11,600 nucleotides of DNA from Thermoplasmata archaeon (GTDB taxonomy: Archaea; Thermoplasmatota; Thermoplasmata; SG8-5): assembly GCA_030655715.1 (NCBI GenBank), contig JAUSPR010000064.1, positions 1-11,600 on the forward strand, written 5' to 3'. The notes under the pieces are model-generated. The model was not told the DNA's origin. It searched no databases and saw only the letters and a program-made list of their open reading frames with translations. A program made the position numbers and the translations under genes. Shown here piece by piece: positions 1 to 6,942 of this stretch (its first letter is position 1; the number at the start of each line of letters is the position of its first letter).

Positions 1-1318
1 GGGAACTCCATTCCTCATACTCAATGCCGTGTAATTGCTCTAATTTCACACATAGTCCTACCGTTGCATCGAGTTGTTTATTGTATTTCTTACCTTCGAG
101 TTGCCTTATACGGATTATAATTTCAAATTCCAGTTGGCGAAGACGCTTGTAAGCGAGTATCAGGAAATTACCGCTACCACAAGCAGGGTCAAGTATGTTG
201 TAGGTGCCAAGTTCATTTCGCAAGGCTTTGAGTTTTGGAATGTTATCCCACACTTTAATCAACTTCAAATTTAGTTCATCTATGAAAAGTGGGTTAAGTG
301 CCTTTTCTATATTGAGTTCGCTTGTGTAGTGCTCACCGTGTTCCCTTCTGTCCTCCTTGCTCTTGATACTTTGGAACAGAGAACCGAATATGGTTGTGTT
401 GATTTTACTCCAATCATAGGTTGCCGCATTTAGTAGTGCATCACGCATCTCTTTAGTGAAGAAGAAGATAGGTAATTTTTCTTTAAACAAGCTGCCGTTA
501 ACATACGGAAATTGAGAAAGGGTTTCATCCATAATTATAGGGCGTACCTCTTTGGGAGAATCCAATATCTCAAAGAGGGATTGAATACGAGGGCCGAGGT
601 CTTTACCGTTCTCTGCAGTATCGTTCAAGAAATCATTGAACAGGTCGCTTTTCCACATGCCCGTATCATCTGCGAATAAGCAGAATAGAATACGAACCAT
701 AAACACGGAGGCATCATGTCCAGTATAGCCATTCTTTTCTAATTGCATATATAGATGGGCCATTAATATTGATGCTTTTTGGTCTGCCTCGATTTCTACG
801 GTTGCAACTCCTTTTGTTTGTTGAGAAATTATCGCTTCGATGCGGAACAGATTATCTGGCAGTTCGGACAGAGCAAACTCGTAGGACTTGTTTGCGATGA
901 TTTCCACTATGCGGATACGTGCAAAGTCGGATACAAGAATTACCGATGGTCTGAGTGCGGGAGGCAGGGAAAGAACATAGTCTCTGGCTTGTTTTTCAGC
1001 CACGCCCAGGTCTTTTCCTGCTGATTTGTGCTCGATTAACAGGTTGCCCTTCCAGAAAACATCTATCCAATTAGTCGTTCCTTTTTTAGAGGAGATTACT
1101 GGTCGCTCAAACTCGATACCGGCGGCTCGGGGGTCTGCAATATCGCAAACATCCCTGAAGAACTCAAGCCAGAAGGATTGAGCATCTGCCTTCTCATTAG
1201 TAGCAGCTTTCCAGCGTTCAGCGAATTGAAAAGCAGAGTGTGTTGACAGACTGCTATTTTTTTCTTGTGTAGCATTCGTTATAACGCCAACATCATTTTT
1301 CGTTGATTTATTTGCCAT
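1..1318 (-). CDS. MmeI-like type IIG/IIL restriction-modification enzyme, N-terminal part (3' end outside window)
   Basis: I translated the minus strand from the ATG at 1318: 439 codons stay open with no stop or frameshift to the left edge, so the gene continues beyond the window. A nuclease-like segment near residues 80-100 has Asp86, nine residues, then Glu96-x-Lys98, a PD-(D/E)xK signature; as I recall MmeI has the same D-x9-E-x-K spacing. At 327-334 there is HGEHYTSE, and at 377-386 the SAM-binding motif I DPACGSGNFL of an N6-adenine methyltransferase. Known enzymes of this family cut and methylate with one polypeptide, the target-recognition domain lying C-terminal (not visible here). 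A GGTGG Shine-Dalgarno site lies about 7 bases before the ATG. The family call is strong; activity and specificity cannot be judged from this part. Confidence 0.88.
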   Translation of the reverse strand, partial: MANKSTKNDVGVITNATQEKNSSLSTHSAFQFAERWKAATNEKADAQSFWLEFFRDVCDIADPRAAGIEFERPVISSKKGTTNWIDVFWKGNLLIEHKSAGKDLGVAEKQARDYVLSLPPALRPSVILVSDFARIRIVEIIANKSYEFALSELPDNLFRIEAIISQQTKGVATVEIEADQKASILMAHLYMQLEKNGYTGHDASVFMVRILFCLFADDTGMWKSDLFNDFLNDTAENGKDLGPRIQSLFEILDSPKEVRPIIMDETLSQFPYVNGSLFKEKLPIFFFTKEMRDALLNAATYDWSKINTTIFGSLFQSIKSKEDRREHGEHYTSELNIEKALNPLFIDELNLKLIKVWDNIPKLKALRNELGTYNILDPACGSGNFLILAYKRLRQLEFEIIIRIRQLEGKKYNKQLDATVGLCVKLEQLHGIEYEEWSS

Positions 1319-1331
1319 GTACCAGCCACCT

Positions 1332-1454
1332 TTAGATTCCTTCATACCCACACAAGTCTATGGTCCATCCGCAGCTCTCAATAGCCGATGTGATGAATAA
1401 TCTGCAAATATCTTCCTCACTCAAGATCTTTTTGTCAATAACATTATCTGGCAT
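1332..1454 (-). pseudogene. 40-codon ORF resembling the N-terminus of a type I restriction R subunit / DEAD helicase
   Basis: This short minus-strand ORF starts at an ATG (1454) with AGAGGA six bases upstream and ends at TAA, 13 bases before the MmeI-like start, so the two are probably cotranscribed. Its residues 9-30 (KILSEEDICRLFITSAIE, then SCGW) match the usual N-terminal pattern of HsdR-like and DEAD-helicase restriction subunits (S-E-x-D-I...F-I-T-x-A-...-G-W). Those proteins are many hundreds of residues long, so this would be only the first helix or so. I read it as a truncated relic whose start signals survive, possibly kept as a leader peptide for the downstream gene. A genuine small protein is possible. 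The family resemblance is by eye only. Confidence 0.45.
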
Positions 1455-1777
1455 TATTTTCCTCTTTCACAGGTGAAATGGTACATCTGCTATTAAGATT
1501 GCGTTTAAAAAAAAAGGGGTGGAGCTTCGGGCATAGCGCCCTGGTTGGAGAGAGAATTGCCCCGCCCAAAGTGGGGAAGAGTTCATCGTGATTCGAATTG
1601 CCCACATAACATTTACATGCTTCCCGAAAGGCATAATAACTTAGTCGAGGATATAGATTTGGGTTTGAATGAGCGAGAACTGCCGGGGCGAAGTGGAACT
1701 GCGCGTAATAGAAGTTATACGTCATTTCAAAGAGATTATTATCCCTCCAATTTGAGCCATTGAGGAAGATCTAACCT
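1455..1777. promoter_or_regulatory. Divergent intergenic region between restriction genes and HNH gene
   Basis: I see no convincing gene in these 323 bases. A TTTAAA box at 1504-1509 lies about 50 bases upstream of the 1454 start and could be the minus-strand TATA element. Two small GC-rich hairpins follow: GGGC-ATAGC-GCCC (1529-1541) and a CCCC/GGGG stem around 1559-1575. Two degenerate copies of a GAGAAYTGCC-type segment occur near 1552 and 1677. AT-rich sequence at 1710-1741 could hold the promoter of the HNH gene. The short ORFs that cross this stretch on both strands have no Shine-Dalgarno site or recognisable domain. Confidence 0.4.
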
Positions 1778-2683
1778 ATGTCAATAAAGCCTAAAAGAAA
1801 AAACCCCACACCTAAACAGAAGCGAAATTTGCTCTCTATGAATGCAGGAGTTTGTTGTGTATGCAAAACAAGAGGGCAAGGGGTTAATTTTCATCATATT
1901 GATGGAGATAACACTGTCCTTGAAAACTTAGCTGTTCTTTGCGTCAAGGATCATGATGCACATCATAGACCTCAAGTTTATACACAGATGAATCATTTAG
2001 AGCTTGGAATTGAAAAGATATTAAAATACAAACTTGAATGGGAAGCATTTGTAAAAGAAGCTCAAAAAGAAAGCCCCAAAGTTCTAGCTGTAATAAATAT
2101 GTACGGGACTGAAGAAAGCATACATTCTATGAGATTAATTTTTCAGACAATTGAGTCAAAAATAGTTTTTGAACGACTATATCATTTACATATAGGGTCG
2201 CCTGAAAGCTGGATAGATTCTGCAATCGAGGAAGTTCGCTGGCTTGGATCAAATATTCCCCTTTCATTAATAAATAAAGCGCTTCCGATTGATAATTGCC
2301 CTTGTTGTAATGTATCTTTTACGAATGTAATTGATAGTAATGTTGCAAAGAGGATAACGGCAAGCGATTGGGAACAAAAATCTTTCTGCTCTATTTACAT
2401 CAATCCTTCACAACCTACTTTGGCAATTTTACTGTCGTATAAAAATGAAATTCTTTTTACAGTATCACTTCATAAATGCGGTAAATGTCTGCATTTCATT
2501 TGTGATAATTTCGAAGAAAGAGTGCCAATTAATAAATCGTCTAGCGTGAGAACTCAGGCCACTAGAATTTTATCCAAAGTTCTAGACGAGTGGCATCCCG
2601 CCAAAATACTTATTGGAACAGGAGATGAAAAGGATCCTGAGATTATTGATAATTTAAACCTACCACGAATATGGGAAAATTAG
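1778..2683 (+). CDS. HNH endonuclease with C-terminal zinc-ribbon-like region
   Basis: The 301-residue protein begins with a basic stretch and an HNH nuclease module: zinc ligands Cys26-x2-Cys29 and Cys55-x3-His59, and the catalytic core HHIDGD (39-44) with Asn50 and His62/His63. This is the McrA-like HNH fold, which binds a divalent metal and nicks or cuts nucleic acid. After a helical middle comes a second cysteine-rich region, C-x-C-C at 174-177 and C-x2-C-x4-C at 234-242, plausibly a second zinc ribbon used for recognition or sensing. The gene diverges from the MmeI-like operon and is clearly more AT-rich than the cdc48 and lipid genes, which fits acquisition with a defence island. A GAGG lies 12 bases upstream, so the start is only moderately supported. 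It ends in TAG. The target is unknown. Confidence 0.8.
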   Translation: MSIKPKRKNPTPKQKRNLLSMNAGVCCVCKTRGQGVNFHHIDGDNTVLENLAVLCVKDHDAHHRPQVYTQMNHLELGIEKILKYKLEWEAFVKEAQKESPKVLAVINMYGTEESIHSMRLIFQTIESKIVFERLYHLHIGSPESWIDSAIEEVRWLGSNIPLSLINKALPIDNCPCCNVSFTNVIDSNVAKRITASDWEQKSFCSIYINPSQPTLAILLSYKNEILFTVSLHKCGKCLHFICDNFEERVPINKSSSVRTQATRILSKVLDEWHPAKILIGTGDEKDPEIIDNLNLPRIWEN

Positions 2684-2708
2684 GAGAATTACTCAAATTC
2701 ATGATGAA

Positions 2709-2772
2709 ACGGCGTATAACAGAATGTATCTGGCTGCGGTCGCTTCACCCAAATACGCCCTTGTGGGCGAAT
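2709..2772 (+). other. Overlapping alternative hairpins downstream of the HNH gene
   Basis: GGCGTAT (2711-2717) can pair perfectly with ATACGCC (2753-2759). The same downstream arm also forms a tight CGCCC-TTGT-GGGCG hairpin (2756-2769), so the two stems exclude each other. They begin about 30 bases after the HNH stop codon and could act at the 3' end of that transcript or belong to the repeat that follows. No T-run follows either stem. Confidence 0.35.
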
Positions 2773-2819
2773 TCCCATACCCACCAGCCATTATGCCCGA
2801 ATCCACCACGCATCTCCCG

Positions 2820-3050
2820 CATGTTGAATGCATCTCTCAACAACCTATCTCATCGCATTCGACGATGGTGCGGCAGCATTTTATCGCTAAATCCAGCACC
2901 ATAAAATTCCCCTCATTTTGATGGCAATCGGTGAATTCGAGGACTAAATATTACGATTTAGAGAATTCGCCATGAATCAGCATTATGCAGGCGATGAGAT
3001 TCACAGCGTTCCCGGTAATCTGCAGTCTAGGGACGATGAGATTACCGGCA
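2820..3050 (+). repeat. Multi-hairpin repeat element, copy A (plus orientation)
   Basis: This stretch matches the reverse complement of 9883-10112 nearly end to end, about three quarters identical by eye in its better half. Stems in order: TGTTGA/TCAACA (2822-2827, 2837-2842); ATGGTGC/GCACCAT (2865-2871, 2896-2902); GGTGAATTC/GAATTCGCC (2930-2938, 2963-2971); TGAATC/GATTCA (2973-2978, 2998-3003); CCGGTAATCT/AGATTACCGG (3012-3021, 3039-3048). Differences between the copies fall as paired substitutions in the second and third stems, so the folded form appears to be selected. It could be a structured RNA, an ERIC/MITE-like mobile repeat or a protein-binding array. It ends about 135 bases before cdc48. 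Small ORFs crossing it are not credible genes. Confidence 0.8.
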
Positions 3051-3114
3051 CCCAGCCTGACCCGCATTTTGATGACGACCGAGCCCTCTTCCCCTATCCT
3101 CCAAGCCCTGCCCA

Positions 3115-3181
3115 GGCCTTTATCAAAATCAATATTTCAAGGACAACTAATAAATCAATGAATGCAATCCAGATTGAGGTG
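3115..3181 (+). promoter_or_regulatory. Probable cdc48 promoter and ribosome binding site
   Basis: An AT-rich block with AATATTT (3131-3137) lies at a distance that would place transcription start near 3155-3160, giving a leader of about 30 bases. GAGGTG (3176-3181) is five bases before the ATG at 3187 and is a strong archaeal Shine-Dalgarno match that fixes the start. The TATA assignment is weaker than the ribosome site, because other AT-rich words (TTTATC near 3119) also fit. Confidence 0.4.
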
Positions 3182-3186
3182 GAAGT

Positions 3187-5406
3187 ATGGCCAAGAGCAT
3201 TATCCTGAAAGTAGAAAGAGCGCAGAGCCAGTCCGACGTCGGTCTGGGAAAAGTGCGTATCGACACCAAATCCAGGCTCGCCCTTGGACTTGAAGTAGAG
3301 GATGTCATCGAGATAATCGGCAAGAAGAAAACCGCCGCGAAAGTTTATAAATTGCTTCAGGAAGATGAGGGGAAAGGCCTCATTCGGATGTGTAATCTGC
3401 TGCGCCAGAGCGCTGGGGTTTCCCCGGGAGATAAAATCGAGATTGCCAAGGCAAACGTTCAACCTGCTTCCAAGATTGTGCTTGCGCCATCCGTGGTCCA
3501 GGGCACAAAAGTGCGGTTCGGCGAGGGTATTGAGGAGTTCATTAAAAGGGGCTTGGGCCAGAGAGCGCTGGTGAAGGGCGATACCATTCTCATTCCCGGA
3601 GTCGGCCTGAGCGGTAATATTCCTTTTCTCGTGGTAAGCACGACTCCGAAGGACGTGGTCATGATGACCAGGAATACGACTCTCGAGCTGAAGGAAGAGG
3701 CCGTTCCAGAAGACGAACTAATCACCTCGAACGTGGCATACGAGGACATTGGCGGCCTGGGAGATGAGGTTCAGCGCGTCAGGGAGATGATTGAACTGCC
3801 ATTGCGCCATCCCGAGCTATTCAGACGGCTTGGCATTACGCCTCCAAAGGGCGTGCTTCTGTACGGACCGCCAGGAACAGGAAAAACATTAATTGCCAAG
3901 GCAGTCGCCAATGAATCGGGAGCAAGTTTCTTTTCAATTCAGGGGCCGGAAATCATGTCCAAATATTACGGCCAGAGCGAGGAAAAATTGAGAGAAAAAT
4001 TCGACGAGGCAGAGAAAAACGCTCCTTCAGTCATTTTCATTGATGAACTGGATTCCATCGCACCGAAGCGGGACGAGGTCCAGGGAGAGGTCGAACGCCG
4101 TGTTGTGGCTCAACTTTTAACTCTCATGGACGGGTTAAGTGGCAGAGGTAATGTCATTGTCATTGCAGCGACCAACAGGGAAGGCTCAATAGACGAAGCC
4201 CTGAGAAGGCCAGGTAGGTTCGACAGGGAAATCGAGATTGGCGTACCGGACCGCGCTGGCCGGAAGGAAATCATGGAAATTCATACCAGGGGAATGCCCA
4301 TTGCAGGCGACGATATCTCAAGGTCAAGATTGCTGGACGAGTTCGCTGCCGTAACCCACGGTTTTGTGGGCGCAGACCTTTCCGCGCTCGGCAGAGAGGC
4401 AGCGATGAAAGCACTGAGGCGATATTTACCTGAATTTGATCTGGATCAGCCAATTCCTGCGGAAATCGTCGAGAAGATGGAAGTGACCAGGGATGATTTT
4501 AAAGAAGCCCTGAAGGAAGTGGAACCAAGCGCCATGAGGGAGGTTTTGGTTGAAATTCCGCAGGTGACCTGGGACGATGTTGGCGGGCTTGAGGACGTGA
4601 AACAATCGTTGAAAGAGGCTGTTGAACTTCCTATCAAGCAACCCGAGGTCTTCAAGAAACTGGGCATCAAACCGCCAAGAGGCATCTTGCTTTACGGACC
4701 CCCGGGAACCGGAAAAACCATGCTGGCCAAAGCCGTTGCGCATGAATCAGAGGCAAATTTCATTTCAATCAAAGGCCCCGAAGTTATGTCCAAATGGGTG
4801 GGCGAGAGCGAAAAAGCAGTTCGCATGATTTTCAAGAAGGCCAAGCAGGTCGCGCCCTCAATCGTGTTCCTGGATGAGATTGACGCAATTGTTCCAGCAA
4901 GAGGCACTGGCCATGATTCCGGAGCAACAGAAAAAGTAGTTAACCAGATTCTGACGTCAATCGACGGACTGGAAACCATGGAAGGCGTGGTCATAATCGG
5001 TGCAACAAACAGACCGGACATAATCGATAAAGCTCTGCTTCGCAACGGAAGATTTGACAGATTGGTTTTCGTTGGGCCGCCGGACAGGGATGCCAGGATG
5101 GCAATTTTCAAGGTTCATACAAAAAGCATGCCCCTGAAGAATGTCGACCTGAATTGGCTTGCTGACTCCACGGATGGATATGTGGGCGCGGACATCGAAG
5201 GCGTTTGCCGTGAGGCAGGAATGACCGCAATCAGGGAAAATATCAAAGCCAGTGAAGTAAAACGTTCCCATTTTGAGGCTGCGCTCAAGGTTATTCGACC
5301 ATCCGCAACAAAAGAAACTATCAAATATTACGAAGCTATTAGGGAATCACTACAAAGTGGTCCGACCAAGAAAAAGACTACAGACGGGCCAGCCTATTTC
5401 GGTTGA
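3187..5406 (+). CDS. cdc48: Cdc48/VAT-type double AAA+ ATPase (CDC48 subfamily)
   Basis: This 739-residue protein has the full p97/VAT architecture: an N-terminal double-psi-barrel substrate domain (about 1-185) and two AAA+ modules. D1 has Walker A GPPGTGKT at 227-234, Walker B Asp286-Glu287 and the Arg-finger segment RRPGRFDR at 340-347. D2 has Walker A at 504-511, Walker B Asp563-Glu564 and RNGRFDR at 619-625, with Asn where Pro is usual. Both ATPase sites look intact. The family forms hexamers that unfold proteins by threading them through the pore and can feed the proteasome. The protein ends Y-F-G, not a clear HbYX proteasome-docking tail. Length is close to that of Thermoplasma VAT. 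It is followed at 11 bases by a PRC-barrel gene, with which it is probably cotranscribed. Confidence 0.97.
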   Translation: MAKSIILKVERAQSQSDVGLGKVRIDTKSRLALGLEVEDVIEIIGKKKTAAKVYKLLQEDEGKGLIRMCNLLRQSAGVSPGDKIEIAKANVQPASKIVLAPSVVQGTKVRFGEGIEEFIKRGLGQRALVKGDTILIPGVGLSGNIPFLVVSTTPKDVVMMTRNTTLELKEEAVPEDELITSNVAYEDIGGLGDEVQRVREMIELPLRHPELFRRLGITPPKGVLLYGPPGTGKTLIAKAVANESGASFFSIQGPEIMSKYYGQSEEKLREKFDEAEKNAPSVIFIDELDSIAPKRDEVQGEVERRVVAQLLTLMDGLSGRGNVIVIAATNREGSIDEALRRPGRFDREIEIGVPDRAGRKEIMEIHTRGMPIAGDDISRSRLLDEFAAVTHGFVGADLSALGREAAMKALRRYLPEFDLDQPIPAEIVEKMEVTRDDFKEALKEVEPSAMREVLVEIPQVTWDDVGGLEDVKQSLKEAVELPIKQPEVFKKLGIKPPRGILLYGPPGTGKTMLAKAVAHESEANFISIKGPEVMSKWVGESEKAVRMIFKKAKQVAPSIVFLDEIDAIVPARGTGHDSGATEKVVNQILTSIDGLETMEGVVIIGATNRPDIIDKALLRNGRFDRLVFVGPPDRDARMAIFKVHTKSMPLKNVDLNWLADSTDGYVGADIEGVCREAGMTAIRENIKASEVKRSHFEAALKVIRPSATKETIKYYEAIRESLQSGPTKKKTTDGPAYFG

Positions 5407-5417
5407 GGTGAGCATAC

Positions 5418-5657
5418 ATGAAGAAATTCGTTTCAGAACTGCGTGGAAAGACCGTGATGACTAATGAAGGCCAGATACTTGGCATGATCGAGAACTTCGT
5501 CGTGGACACGGTCACAGGTGAATTGCAACATGTTCTTGTGATACCTGCCGAAGAGGTCGAGATTCGCCTCTACAGAACCGACGCCCAGGGCAGATTGATA
5601 CTTCCTTTCAACCACATGAAGGCCGTGAGAGACGTTGTCGTGATGGACGTTATCTGA
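5418..5657 (+). CDS. Small PRC-barrel domain protein
   Basis: The 79-residue protein is a single PRC-barrel: short beta-strands with the pattern GKTVMTNEGQILGMIENFVV, an acidic/hydrophobic centre and a closing strand VRDVVVMDVI. It has no signal peptide or membrane segment. Its GAGGTGA ribosome site overlaps the cdc48 stop codon, so the two are translated as a unit. PRC-barrels are small adaptor folds. Archaeal single-domain members include RNA-metabolism proteins and the haloarchaeal division proteins CdpB1/CdpB2, which bind SepF; whether this one belongs to either group cannot be told from the sequence. The tight pairing with cdc48 suggests a partner or adaptor role, which is inference. Confidence 0.88.
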   Translation: MKKFVSELRGKTVMTNEGQILGMIENFVVDTVTGELQHVLVIPAEEVEIRLYRTDAQGRLILPFNHMKAVRDVVVMDVI

Positions 5658-5690
5658 TTTTTATTTCCTCTATTTTGGAAATCAATTTCA
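5658..5690 (+). terminator. T-rich probable terminator of the cdc48-PRC unit
   Basis: Directly after the PRC stop codon come several T-runs (5658-5662, 5664-5666, 5673-5676) with no stable hairpin, typical of oligo-U archaeal termination. A further seven-T run at 5736-5742 could be a backup. Confidence 0.5.
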
Positions 5691-5756
5691 AGATATTCAG
5701 TTTTCAACTTTAACATATGTACAGTAAAAGATGCCTTTTTTTCAGATTTTAAATGA

Positions 5757-5830
5757 TTATGGCCGGGAACCCCCTGGCTAGAAACGCTAGTCCCTTTAGG
5801 GTTGAGATGAATCGGCATAAGCAGTAATAA
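5757..5830 (+). mobile_element. Possible IS200/IS605 (TnpB) right-end relic
   Basis: Two adjacent small hairpins, GG-CTAG-AAACG-CTAG-t-CC (5776-5793) and CCC-TTTA-GGG (5792-5801), share bases at their junction. One reading frame gives PPWLETLVPLGLR. The arrangement resembles the structured right ends, with overlapping guide-RNA scaffold, of IS200/IS605 elements carrying tnpB. No transposase coding sequence precedes it here, so at most it is a solo relic. The resemblance is from memory and could be chance. Confidence 0.28.
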
Positions 5831-5894
5831 CGTGATAGACCCCCATGCACCGTGCATGATATGGCACATGAAATCAAAGCCTCTCCAAATGCCC

Positions 5895-6040
5895 TCTGAT
5901 TGCACGTAGTTCCAAATCCCCTCTTCTTGTCACACGTAGTTCCGAATCTCCCGCAGGAGTTCGGATGCCGGATAAATTTGGATACCGACCAAAAACGTTT
6001 GGAACAAATGTTCCAATGCCGGCTAAATTTGGATGCGGGA
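5895..6040. repeat. Cluster of direct repeats and palindromes
   Basis: CACGTAGTTCCRAATC occurs twice, 30 bases apart (5903-5918, 5933-5948). ATGCCGGMTAAATTTGGAT occurs twice (5965-5983, 6016-6034). Between and overlapping them are a hairpin TCCGAATCTCC/GGAGTTCGGA (5941-5965, one bulged T) and the palindrome TTGGAACA-AA-TGTTCCAA (5999-6016). No gene is credible here; the minus-strand ORF across it simply translates the repeats. It could be a protein-binding site cluster or a decayed repeat array. Confidence 0.6.
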
Positions 6041-6071
6041 AAAAGGTGCATGGCCTATGGTGGTAAACATA

Positions 6072-6129
6072 CAGCCCCGAATTGTCTGGCATCGTTTCAA
6101 AGCGATAACGTCAGCCACTTTAGGGGCTG
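6072..6129 (-). other. Stem-loop just downstream of the TrmB-like gene
   Basis: CAGCCCC (6072-6078) pairs with GGGGCTG (6123-6129) around an inner ATCG/CGAT hairpin. An alternative CAGCC/GGCTG hairpin uses the same right arm. It begins six bases after the regulator's stop codon, so it may mark the 3' end of that transcript. No U-run follows. Confidence 0.4.
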
Positions 6130-6134
6130 GTAGT

Positions 6135-6866
6135 TTACGTTTGATGCATCATCGTCAAGAAGCCTTCCAAATGCTGGGCCAGCACTGCATTATCCGTGAA
6201 ACCGCAGACCTCCAGGCTAGCTCCGGCAATTAGTGCATTGTGACCGTCAACCACCATGTCTGTGGCAATCAATCCGGGCCGGCGTATGACCTTCACGCCC
6301 GAGATAAACTTCTGGCCAGGCAATGTGATGACTGATATCTCGACCCCTCTATTGCGCGCGTCCAGGAACTTCTTATCAAGGGATTCCATCAGGATGCTGG
6401 CATTGGAGGTGGAGAGCATGACGCGGTGCTTCGCCATTCCGAGAAACTCGGCCATCTTGTTCAGTACGCGTTCCTTGCCTGTCACCGTGTAAATGACCTG
6501 GGGCATTCCCTTCTCCCTGAGTATCCCGTGAATTGATTCAAGATCGTCAAATGTCCCGCCCAGCCTAGACAATAGTTTTTCTTTAATCATGAGCGGCGGT
6601 TCCGCAGAAAACTGCCTGGGCCTGCCCTCTGTCACGCTGACATATCCTTTTTTTGCCAGGCTTTCCAGAACCTTGTACATGGATGTTCTCGGGACCTGGG
6701 CAGTCATGGCGATTGTTTCTGCGTCGCTCACTTGCAATGCCACAAGCGCGATATAGGCCCGTGTCTCGTATTCCGAGAAATCAAGCAGGGCAAGGTCGTC
6801 TCTGACCTTTTTGTATCGCTCTAGCAACGTTCCCATATCCATACCAGCTAATTCTTCAATTTCCAA
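6135..6866 (-). CDS. TrmB-family transcriptional regulator
   Basis: The protein (243 residues from TTG at 6866) has an N-terminal winged helix at about 31-90 with the TrmB pattern: LDFSEYETRAYIALV, recognition helix VPRTSMYKVLESLAKKGYV and a wing rich in Arg/Pro. A C-terminal domain from about 125 to the end resembles the PLD-like effector half of TrmB regulators but shows no HKD catalytic motif. It lacks the long sugar-binding domain of the founding Thermococcus TrmB, so the ligand is unknown. The frame also opens at GTG (6875), but that codon lies inside the GGTGAT Shine-Dalgarno site, so TTG is the better start; an ATG eight codons later is another option. It diverges from the tes operon across a very short shared promoter, suggesting control of that operon and of itself. 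Confidence 0.85.
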   Translation of the reverse strand: MEIEELAGMDMGTLLERYKKVRDDLALLDFSEYETRAYIALVALQVSDAETIAMTAQVPRTSMYKVLESLAKKGYVSVTEGRPRQFSAEPPLMIKEKLLSRLGGTFDDLESIHGILREKGMPQVIYTVTGKERVLNKMAEFLGMAKHRVMLSTSNASILMESLDKKFLDARNRGVEISVITLPGQKFISGVKVIRRPGLIATDMVVDGHNALIAGASLEVCGFTDNAVLAQHLEGFLTMMHQT

Positions 6867-6942
6867 TAATATCACCTTTTGTAGCGGGTATGACTACAAA
6901 ACATTTAAGTCTTTGTCTTGCATGCGCGTGTTGTGATATTAT
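6866..6942. promoter_or_regulatory. Compact symmetric divergent promoter (regulator / tes operon)
   Basis: ATAATATCAC (6866-6875) and GTGATATTAT (6933-6942) are perfect 10-base inverted copies holding the Shine-Dalgarno sites of the two divergent genes. Their centre, 6904, falls on CATTTAAG (6903-6910), whose TTTAAG/CTTAAA core could serve as TATA element in both directions. That would place starts near 6932 (plus) and 6880 (minus), giving leaders of only about 10-15 bases. Confidence 0.55.
6877..6901. promoter_or_regulatory. Candidate operator TTTTGTAG-N9-CTACAAAA
   Basis: Perfect 8-base inverted repeat with a 9-base spacer, placed over the predicted transcription start of the TrmB-like gene and next to the shared TATA-like element. 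Position and symmetry fit a dimeric winged-helix repressor acting on its own gene and the divergent operon. I saw no second copy in the non-coding parts of this window. Confidence 0.55.

Noticed and set aside
1520..1620. tRNA-like stretch with GGGCATA near one end and ATTCGAATTGCCCA near the other
   Set aside because: The acceptor pairs only partly and the bases around TTCGAAT cannot form a T-stem; no anticodon arm fits.
1444..1763. Overlapping ORFs of 93 codons (minus) and 72 codons (plus)
   Set aside because: Neither has a ribosome site or domain; they mirror the same GC-rich repeats, and the minus one conflicts with the better-supported 40-codon ORF.
2671..3208. Three plus-strand ORFs of 65-78 codons upstream of cdc48
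   Set aside because: They run through the hairpin repeat, lack ribosome sites and coding character, and one overlaps the cdc48 start.
4426..5324. Several minus-strand ORFs of 60-139 codons
   Set aside because: All are antisense to the conserved cdc48 coding sequence.
5895..6040. CRISPR array
   Set aside because: Only two copies of each of two different words, with uneven spacing and no spacer-repeat pattern or cas gene.
5874..6092. Minus-strand ORF with repeated PNL-x-GI and ELR segments
   Set aside because: The peptide repeats only translate the DNA direct repeats; there is no ribosome site or family match.
6890..6940. Upstream ATG (6890) as the start of the radical SAM gene
   Set aside because: The extra residues are Cys-rich and unlike the family, and the codons lie over the predicted operator and TATA core; the ATG at 6941 has a proper ribosome site.
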